From the IMG/VR virus record IMGVR_UViG_3300034071_001405, positions 1 through 64,000 of that record: a stretch of 64,000 nt of DNA; one strand, written 5' to 3'. The position numbers were made by a program, and so were the translations under genes. Each line of letters starts with the position of its first letter. Within the stretch, counting starts at the first letter, position 1. The notes under the pieces were generated by a model, which ran no database searches, was not told the origin of the DNA, and worked only from the letters and a program-made list of their open reading frames with translations. Shown piece after piece: positions 56,701 through 63,400 of this stretch. Source of the stretch: a virus.

Positions 56701-59700
56701 GGTAGGTGTAGGTTTACAACCTGAGTTTGCATTTGGTTTTAACTTCATACCTGAAATAAGAAACGCTGTAGATTCAGTATTGGCAGTACGTTCTGCTGTT
56801 AGTGAAAGCAATGGTAATAACTTTACATTCTTAAACAATGAAGTTAAGAATGAACTTAATGATTTAATTAGAAAAAATCCTAAAGAATTTGAAGCATTAA
56901 AACAACTAGGTGTTATCACAAACCAGTCACAAGCATATCGTGTAGTAGTTCAACGTGAAAATATCTCAATGGAGTTTGAAGCAAACAAACTTGATAAAGA
57001 AAAACTAAACAACAACACACTTACTAGTGGTGACATTGGATACAAAATTAAAGCTGTTGTAAAAACAGGAAGCATGGATCCTGCAACAAATAAAAAAGCA
57101 GATAAAAACAGCACTATTGATTTAACTGAAGTACAACAGCGTATGGTATTGTTGCAGATGTATGCAGACCAAGCACAACAAACATTTGCTATTGGACGTG
57201 CCGGTTCATTGTTAGACATGTTCAAAAAGTTAAATCCTAAATTCACAACTTTTGACAAGTTGTTAAACAACATTAAAGAGTTAAAAGATTCTACAGACAA
57301 AAGCATATTTACTGAAGAAAGCACTAAAAGAATTTTTGAAGAAAATCAAGTATGGCCACAGTTGCTTGCAGCGATGGAAGACTTGTATGAACAAGCTGGC
57401 AAATTATTTTTAGAACGTACAGAGTTTTTTGCACCAATCAAAAATCTTTTTGAGTCTGTATTTACAGATCATTCGCAAATTGCAAAAATTATCACTAGCT
57501 TTGTAGCAATACGTAAATATCAGATGTCAATGCCTGGAAGCAGAACATCTTCAAATGAAGCAATGAACAATCTGATAGCACAAGATGATAACAATCTCAT
57601 TGAAACATTCACAGCTGAATATCCTTTTACTAACACTCTTGGTAAAGAGTTAGAAGAAATGCAGAAGAAATATCCTACAAACAAGTTCTTACAAGTACTT
57701 CGTGTTGATAAAACAGAGAATACTGCAGTAACACCTTCTGGTAGAAATGTTAATGAGTCAATGATAAAGATGATTTCTAAAAGCAAAGCTAAAGGTAAAT
57801 ATGCAGATGAAATATCTGATGATGCTTATATGCTGATGTTAAAAGAAAACATGTTTATGAAAAAGTTGTTTTATCATGAAATGTTAAGAACAGGCCTTCA
57901 GTACACACCGGGTTCATTCTTGCAATTACTGAGTCCAGATTTACAACTTCCATTTTCTAAATACATCACTGAGTTTATCAGTAACTTAGAAGAAACAAAA
58001 GGTAACAGGTACAAACTTGTTGGTGCTATAAAAAATTCAATGGGCCCTGAGTTTACAGACCAAGATGTTTACAGCATGTTTGATGAATTGTTTTTACAAA
58101 TGGCACATGCAGCTACAAAAGAAATAGGTAATAACAGAATAAAAATTGTTGACAGATTTAGTTTCAAAGATAGCACTTTATTGATGCAGTCTTTCAAATT
58201 TCAAAAAGAAAATCCTAAAGAAAAATTTGATGTTGTTGCTGAAACTTTAAGACGTTTCATGGGACAAGCACCAGTATCTAAAGCTGAAGCATATACTGCA
58301 ACAAGTACAGACCCTAAAACAAAAAAGGCATATGAAGAAATTTTGATTGATATGTCAGTGCCGGGTCCTACATTACCACAAGTTACTGAAACAACAATGG
58401 CCGAGTTAGGTAAAAAACTTGGTGTTAGACCTGCGTTTGACGACCCAGGAAACTACATGTTCCCATTAATGTTTACCTTGGGTAAAAACACATATATGTT
58501 GCAAGGTGTTGGTGACCAAATGAATAACAAAAGCTTTGGTGAGTCAATGATTAAGTCTATTGTAGGTACTGGTAAATACATCAATGTTGGTCAAAAAGCT
58601 AAGTACACACTTGTACCAGATAAACTAACTACAGGTACAATAAGTTCAATAGGTCTTAATAAAGATGTTTCTGAGAAGTACATTGCATATTCTAACAAAA
58701 AAGCACGTCTTCCTTTTGAACCAGCCATTGAAGAAGTTGAAGTAGTTGAAAGAGAAGTAACAAGTTTTGGTGAAAGAATTATTGATGGTGTATATTTAAG
58801 AAAAGATAGTTTAACAAAAGAAGAACAGTTAGAAATGTTCCAATTGTTAAAACCTTATCTTGAACAACAAGCTACTAAATCAAACAAAGGAACTTTTGCA
58901 AATAAAATGATAGGTCTAGGTTTGAGATGGGATTACTTAAGTAACAATCCTGGAAGAACTGCAGTTAATATACCAAACATAATTGATCCAAAAAGTAAAA
59001 CTAAATATGGATATTTTACAGTTGCTGCTAACGGTGAACCTTTAGGAGCAATTCCTGCAAGGTTGAAACAACTCATGTCAAAAGCAACTGGTATAGATGC
59101 TACAAACTATGATGGTGCAATTATTAACATATATGATGACAAGACTTTTATATCTTCTCACAACGATGTTGATGAAAGTATAGATGCTGTAAAGTATCCT
59201 GTAATTGTTGCAAACATTGGTGGGCCTGGAAACTTTGCAATAGAAAGAGTAGGAATACAAAAACCTTTAGAGCTTAATGCAGGAGATTCTTACGTGTTTG
59301 GCTTAGATGGAAGTAATAGATCAGTATATCATAGAACATTTGCAAATGCACAAAAAGGATTTTTACCAGAAATTATTACCTCAAGTGATGGTAAAACTTA
59401 CAATGCTGGTTCTTATAGAATATCAATAACCTTAAGAAGAGTCATGCCATTAAGTGAAGGAATGCCTAAAACTCCTGCTAAAACAATTGTACCTTCTCAA
59501 GTTGAAACAACACCTGCTACTCAACCATCTACAACTGCTGAAATAGTTGAAGATGCACCAATAGAAGTAGAACAAACTGATACAGCAAATGAAATGGTAG
59601 GTACTGAAGATGCTACATCAATGCTTGGAGCAATGTTTGCTCAAATGCAAGAACAAGCTCAGACTACAACTTCTCAAGTAAATGATGCCACAATAAAACT

Positions 59701-60415
59701 GTCAACACCTGAAAAACCTATTTTTGTATACTCAGATGGTTCTGATATTAAAGGTACAGGTAGATTAGGATTTGGGGCAGTGTTTGAAAATGGTGGTGTA
59801 ATTTATGATTTATCAGGTACTGAAGAATCTGCTGAAGTTAAACGTTTAGCACAAATGCATCCAGATGCTAAGTTCTCAAATCCTACAATGGAAATGCTGG
59901 CTTTAGTGTCAGTGTTAAACACTTTCAAAAACAAAGCTGAACACATTGTTATCAATCAAGACTATACAGGTGCTGTAAACTATGATGGTTTATGGCAAAA
60001 AGCAGAAGGTTCTGCACAACGTCAACCTAAACCATGGAAGGCAAAAGAGGCCTATATTAAAACATTAGTTGATGCTGGTGTAAGAATCATAGACCAAATT
60101 GAAAAGAACGGTGGCAGTGTTAGAATTAACTGGGTCAAAGGACACTCTGGAAACAGAATGAACGACTTAGCTGATAGAGCTGCAAAAAGTAGAGAAATAT
60201 TTAACAATATTCCTAAAGCTTATGACAATGCAAACAAAACAATACTTGACATGCAAAATCTAAACATGACAGCTGCAGTACTTGATACATTGTATGAACA
60301 AAGTAGTAAGCGTATGACAAAAGATGCTTTTAGTAAAGCAGCTACAGAAATGGTAATCAACATGAGAGCAACAACAACCCCAGAAAATATCCTAGAAAAA
60401 ATTAAGTGTCTATAA
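47723..60415 (+). CDS. 4230-residue virion RNA polymerase polyprotein (peptidase-like, RNAP, AlkB-like and RNase H domains)
   Basis: A single uninterrupted 4230-residue gene. (1) A zincin-like site at about 960-1090: HEAFH (1001-1005) plus E1061/E1062 in AEEILADGF. (2) An acidic linker, 1293-1345. (3) The RNA polymerase: GSDFDVDALYG with DFDVD at 2695-2699, the DxDxD metal motif of the crAss-like virion RNA polymerase family (such as phi14:2 gp66), preceded by FGVRIP (R2656), which resembles the 'NRAPTLH' part of cellular beta-prime. (4) An AlkB-like 2-oxoglutarate/Fe(II) oxygenase at about 3730-3910: IINIYDD, H3813 and D3815 in SHNDVDE, H3870, then R3899 and R3905. (5) RNase H1 at 4000-4160: D4005, E4057, D4080, H4141 and D4151. 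The protein is expected inside the virion, starting early transcription after injection. Confidence 0.85.
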   Translation: MACQIQTDKYTDVVLDLIKLDSSLYTNFDNAAAFILKSGLSPEQKMMAVHNIAHIYNGLADLDPEYFKKGKVADVINIVTMMENPQEYVQTASEFFNVKKTAPLKVSSIIDKIDALGGMTSVNRMDLNGPDGVLNTIKNYFAVTTFENLDERTKLLESLSASLRGQIIDRADEQDHKDFLLGLIDDTMAGLDKKSFFIPISEIADVAGLDNVLVILKSEQMVEALRENDKLYKLNPDNSLEEIPADQIVSVKDARLSDRSTSNAGEHVFYEDTMLSNFKVVAVNPEESGIVLNKLDEMRSPSSAIRIKAVRISDVADKRIERIQNVDASNKEMRMLANRQHETFENSTQVAYLQSTSNGKVLTLSRPKASEQTFVIVGEIIGSGELFYLYSTENMTFVNSDNSTELVDFTNPVHLKEVQRLSVKDNLGVKSQLSELDLEHMSNAASIYKGFKDSLLPQLQAQFDAGATSVDITTDFKNVYDINQTRGKKSKTVLSSEMVTDPTLSKTLTIFNRDTKQREERKIPFIYSAVEEKEFSLINMLRSNELIEYTNTEGKVRQVSQLTYAELLGLKDNAVKEILKTTDPNQKNLMIKFRPDGTMTYRILENVRQLDQMEEFANFITSLNDVLLSGKQRNQEVESFEKTQFTFRPQTSGKFGDRPLYVSFSTSAQGRLQVEIRPTSPTNRYGFIKEKDPITNKYKNQGQFNFVLDETLIVNTARALKGEGKLIGKIKSEFPALANFDLNKPEELFEFYRTVNNMTRFTSPHPLLQELANKVTEVQAGFAQSLIDNVINKLEEKTAMFPQFMKNLREDLTYDGEFRPYYLVARKSDDGTFRTNITYSRGYTKPKDGVDSLQRFKTNYDNYLLVNAGFLRMNITPKEVISMSTPAPAVVTAVQMEPVEKVHVNNPAQNITSTEIITDESDIPEIELFSIADGEIELETEQERLQAAEWLSQTYSQLGVSKEELSDAIDLSKVEGTVLGAIKDRVIYLNDKIKSKGVIYHEAFHGVFRYLMSAPQREELINFVRNNKTYSSKFTDTALQEFAKQRNYVYDKERMANLQAEEILADGFQNYMNEGGKPRGIIAKFMQMLKRIIEFFTKHSNYIDNVYGRVKRGYYSTDVINSGIYENETAFVLIPGLKEIIPNTEGTGVAQNVSFLSTEDANQLVYMMAHYFVKDNAGFQGETFEQKFDRIAKTVLDYEFNMDKLIAKKPEMRDEIIKRFGNTYKQYRFALGARMLGETIHDINLSGLDQYDKRELVNTVDKTIENGKGEESKKILMKLVKKEYQSIMAILDGKEVDEDEMSPELVEEMFDEDGAPVVRDNDETGTVEEETESEDYDSGLGEHNRLESQSRQIRQFFSSIRYEQYIPELGITIPRMISGNKMYSLLLKLNSDIDTDKSIQHIKTTAETQRMDGFLSTADDLDAIYKQIVNDTKMVNGVPQSNLQLYNMLVDVFDGTEIDYMMTDVKTRENTSDGITTVETYDYTIKDKVLFSDVNKRKKDIVASIITKHAEMGGTKEYKAAVQKLITGINKITTDTKFILSDDISQGDRLNKLTEELHASMAAVGVNVPKSLVRLSILAIDKTENMVTHNPDEFQPSVLEHYENHSKFVSEKKYLEKEFFTDMAVIFTKAAKDSHTKFAQTLDDKNISDTNVNRFNSILGKASVYIIKYDPTELQSTVLNAEGKPIYRYIKHTPATTVAQLLRSKGLEKTLAEDPYFKSQLEDFFKANPMMGGILEKDDSELTKKVEVMLNNFKFGLYGGVAQTFNSKFKQGKSFKNIDDKTMYIVHLLSFLNRTTYRQVVTDKDGVEKEVEVETFMRSFTQLEASQTNFLMTAMYENYSDTKGLVKDAAGRIKITGLLEGVVKQEYKRIAREWANREQNKKDFDSRASNKLLLKYNGVLSKEDVTKSDVEDKDLRAYKFNKLADFFKANPELYANTDQNGLFDFAKENTPYEDIPVEVKNALLDGLNQYALKSLETHIDKLTDLQVINKRTTPKFVKKTVLDPATGLPAKVNGKIEYYYGPKTDAEGNVESPFEYYDSSLIAPLLKKDSRPSVNIIDSYQKVGVGSFNQVGGVQSGFSNLEGLVQDAFFNFWANSLVFNDLLDGDSAMNVKDSVDYFKRQKKNLATGSNMKQGTHRVAVMNTITGYINNRYPEYGPFYSVDEIKEFFADRTDISDEVKEEVINAYGTKGMMHYIFDGQSTSSIMHQMDMYETLGRLTPEIKELLIEKHYRKLNEEEVKLMQSYKIVNNPKKTVTASRNSYHKQSENYIDRNDVSYMEIPKDILSQGSEAIKDYRNQLHDVFKGLYNEIYTLRKKIQDAKSIGEDPSEYVDAIQKKTITIHSFYKPMAHREILHNLLNAMEYHQIDQLMDTEASKNATMLPIDYFAESKELGATKPYIDLAFSSFEVENRYKYLQVETSGVKDIVKFSVQSKALIAADLINLLDIANASNKEVTESDIKAIEKVAEALVEYQETLKELGVSNLANLKTILRKDGDFDIGKVFNLIRESLESQGAPSSTLKLFDVTPEGTPVHSPNLPGIRNMLEYYFFSQYSKHITDEKGSGFKHIHMSSLGYNVLTDENGKTLLDKEGNIVTTDIYRRNPAKYPNAKFRPLGVTTEVKDGITTYYVEAIVPLPFFKSDEHRAFYMKNLSKMFGVRIPTEDKRSMIAMKVVDFIDSSNLTGVIVPHIAHLLAGSDFDVDALYGQTYAHYFNADNKPVLYGDYSAYKSESIGKFVEFVQYMASDKDMKKAVDAEREKISEIKVDDYVGSTNARLLAGYVSERLVDDEDTLREFDAILDAFEKYGLPVNLENFVAKPEYAKSVRPVYQNANLAAKLKILTNEAVYKFLYISERSSVDRFISIAQAFGNEVEEYSGQHNQYTIDGVVTTKKTTSMNKDGIGITARINKFLALASQYGLELKSEQVIWAFQNVTSTEGDNIDFQMKKYNTFGTLNDNDERVIELIGNILGMFADGAKKPIPAALYMNQVNAGVTLAMVGVGLQPEFAFGFNFIPEIRNAVDSVLAVRSAVSESNGNNFTFLNNEVKNELNDLIRKNPKEFEALKQLGVITNQSQAYRVVVQRENISMEFEANKLDKEKLNNNTLTSGDIGYKIKAVVKTGSMDPATNKKADKNSTIDLTEVQQRMVLLQMYADQAQQTFAIGRAGSLLDMFKKLNPKFTTFDKLLNNIKELKDSTDKSIFTEESTKRIFEENQVWPQLLAAMEDLYEQAGKLFLERTEFFAPIKNLFESVFTDHSQIAKIITSFVAIRKYQMSMPGSRTSSNEAMNNLIAQDDNNLIETFTAEYPFTNTLGKELEEMQKKYPTNKFLQVLRVDKTENTAVTPSGRNVNESMIKMISKSKAKGKYADEISDDAYMLMLKENMFMKKLFYHEMLRTGLQYTPGSFLQLLSPDLQLPFSKYITEFISNLEETKGNRYKLVGAIKNSMGPEFTDQDVYSMFDELFLQMAHAATKEIGNNRIKIVDRFSFKDSTLLMQSFKFQKENPKEKFDVVAETLRRFMGQAPVSKAEAYTATSTDPKTKKAYEEILIDMSVPGPTLPQVTETTMAELGKKLGVRPAFDDPGNYMFPLMFTLGKNTYMLQGVGDQMNNKSFGESMIKSIVGTGKYINVGQKAKYTLVPDKLTTGTISSIGLNKDVSEKYIAYSNKKARLPFEPAIEEVEVVEREVTSFGERIIDGVYLRKDSLTKEEQLEMFQLLKPYLEQQATKSNKGTFANKMIGLGLRWDYLSNNPGRTAVNIPNIIDPKSKTKYGYFTVAANGEPLGAIPARLKQLMSKATGIDATNYDGAIINIYDDKTFISSHNDVDESIDAVKYPVIVANIGGPGNFAIERVGIQKPLELNAGDSYVFGLDGSNRSVYHRTFANAQKGFLPEIITSSDGKTYNAGSYRISITLRRVMPLSEGMPKTPAKTIVPSQVETTPATQPSTTAEIVEDAPIEVEQTDTANEMVGTEDATSMLGAMFAQMQEQAQTTTSQVNDATIKLSTPEKPIFVYSDGSDIKGTGRLGFGAVFENGGVIYDLSGTEESAEVKRLAQMHPDAKFSNPTMEMLALVSVLNTFKNKAEHIVINQDYTGAVNYDGLWQKAEGSAQRQPKPWKAKEAYIKTLVDAGVRIIDQIEKNGGSVRINWVKGHSGNRMNDLADRAAKSREIFNNIPKAYDNANKTILDMQNLNMTAAVLDTLYEQSSKRMTKDAFSKAATEMVINMRATTTPENILEKIKCL

Positions 60416-60418
60416 CCT

Positions 60419-63400
60419 ATGAATGAAACATGTCCTAATATAAATACACCAGAGTGGAAAGCTCTAGTAAGTGCTGTTGGTGATGGTAATGCTAATACAG
60501 CATATGGCCTAAACAGTAATAAAATACCAACAGTTGAAAAAGCACGTGAAATTTTAAGCAAGTTGAAAACTGAAGAAAAAGATGAACAATTTACAAAGAG
60601 TTCAGATGCTTTTAAGTTAGAACGTGCAAGAGCTCAAATGACTGTTCTTGAACGTGCAAGTTTTTCTGCAAACGGATTGCAAAAAGAAACACTCAAAAAG
60701 CTGATTGTAATGAACAAAAACCAACAAGAGTTTTTAAAAAACAACCTAGAGTTGGCTAGAAAAGGTATGCCCACAATAAAAACACTTTCTACATCATCAT
60801 ACATTGGTTCTTCAGATTTTACAGGAGATGCAAAAGCTTATGAAGCATTTAAGTATTTTGGTACATTTGAGCATGAGGTCTTAGAGCTTGGTCAAATGGA
60901 AAGTTTAAAAACAGGTGTTAATATCATGCAAATTCTTACAAGAGAATATTTTGATAGTACACTTGAGAACTACAAAAAGAAAAATCCTTTCTTTATTGAA
61001 AACCTTAGTGAAGATGAAATGTATGATATGACCATAGGTCTTGCTAAGCACATTGATGTTTTAAATGACAAAGGGTATCTAATACTACCAGAGATTACAG
61101 TAACAGGAACAACACGTACAGGTACAACAGTTGTAGGACGTATAGACTTGTTGTTAATAGACAGTCAAGGAAGAGTTAGTATTTTTGACTTTAAAACAAA
61201 AAAGGTAAAAAACTTAGTTTACACTGATCAACTGACAGGTAAAAAAACAATCAATAAAGAATATGCCTTTAATCATCTAGCAATACAAACATTTGGTATA
61301 GATAACAAAACTCAAACTGTAATGACACTTAAAGGTCAAAATCGTACAGCTTATGACACATGGACATTACAAACTAAGGTTTATGAAAACATGCTAATAC
61401 AAAATGGTCTTAATGTAAAGGACCAAAACATCTTAGCTTTAATGTATCAAACAACAGATGAAGGTGTGTTTGAAGGTTCTGCAATTCACATGTTTGAAGA
61501 ATCAAATTATTATGATTATGCAAATACAGCAGCAATTCCTGACAATAATGGAAATTGGAAAAATGAACCAAATGCAAATTTTCAAAAAATAAAAAACTTG
61601 CGTGACACCGTAGATTATGAAATGCCAATAGCTGATGAATCTGTTGAAGAATCTAAAAAACGTTTTGATACGCGTAACTTAAAACTCAACTCAAAACAAG
61701 ATGTGATGTTGAAAAACAGACTTCAGGAATCAGTTAACTCAGAATTGCAACAAGTATTAGATAAGTTAAGTAGTGTCAAAAAAGAAGTTGACCCATTACA
61801 ATATGAAATACTATCAACTAGACGTGAAACATTGAGAAGATTTCAGGACGTTCTTAAACGTACTGAAAATGACAGCGATTTATCTTTAGCTATTAACTTT
61901 TCTCTTGCATTAGATGCTGTAGAGGATGACTTAATACAATTGTCAAATCTGGTAGACAAAGCAATGGAAAGTTTCAAATTAAACAAAGATTCTTATTCAT
62001 CAAAAGAAGGTGTTAAGATACGTGAAATTTATGAGAAAAGTCGTGGGATAGCTCAAGTATTCAGAACACTTCAAGAAATAGTAACAAGTGCAAAAGAAGA
62101 TCCAACTAATAAAACAATCATTGATGAAACACTTGAAAATCGTTTAACAAAAATTTATAGTGCACTTAGTGTAATAGAAGGTTCGTTTGTCCAAGTAGCT
62201 TTACCCACTGTTATACAAGTTCTTAAATCTCCTGGTGAAACAGTATTTGTTCAAGTAAATGCTGAAATGAAAGAAGGTCTTCAAACACGTTTACAAAAAT
62301 TAGAAAAAGAATTGACAAATCTTCAAGCTGGCAAACCTGCAAGTTTATTAAAAGGCTTAACACATAGAGCATTGCTTTTTGTTGATAAGGACTACAAAAT
62401 AAACATGGCTGAAAAAATGGCTGAAAAGTATGGTGAAGCTTCTGCAGATTTGATAGTTCAAATTCAAAGTAAGCAAAAAGAAATACTGAAAGTAAAATCT
62501 TTAATAGATGGTGGATTGCAATTTTCTGATGAAACATTAGAAAAATACATAAATGGTGTTACAGACCCAGCTTCTGATTTTTATGCTGGTAGTAGAGAAA
62601 CATTTACAGGAAGTTCATTATTGTCAGGTTTAGCACTTGACAAAGGTATTGCAGGTGCGTCAAATTCTGACTTAGCTATTTCTGCATTTACAATGATGCT
62701 TAAAAACGCTGAAGGTCAAGCACGTAACGCAATACAAAATTCTATTGCAGCAATGCAGTTTGACCAAAAACGTGATAAACTTTTACAGCGTTATTCAGTG
62801 AATGAGTTGAATGCTATGGTGAGTGAATCTAGAAAGTTTACGTTTATAGATAAAAAGACTGGAGAAAGAAGAACTATAAATCGTCTTTACATGAACAAAC
62901 CCTACAGTGAAGAATATGAGTCTACTTACAGAGAGTACAACATAAAACTAGGTGAGTTTAGAAAAGAAATTGCAGCTTTAAAAGTACAAAATCACACAAA
63001 GAAAAATACACCAGAAGGTGTAGCTGCAGAAAAAGCATACCTTGATAAAGTTTCTGAGAAAGAAAAATATCAAGATGAGTACATTCAGTGGATGTTAGAC
63101 AACGCAAGACTTCCTTATGTAGACAAGTTTTACTCTTTGCAAAAGTCTATGCCTAATGAAATACGTGACAAGTTACAAAAACGTTATTTAGAAATAGAAA
63201 CTATCACTTTCCAAGTGGGTAAAGGTAATGAGGTCTTGCTTGAAGAACATGACTTTGAACGTCTTGAAGAACTTGAACAAGAAATAAGAACATTAAGAAA
63301 AAATGCTAAAGACATTAATCCTGAGTATGCTGAATACATGGATGATTTTAATGAGCTGTTTGAGTGGGATACTAACTTTTCTTACTATGAACGTATGCGT

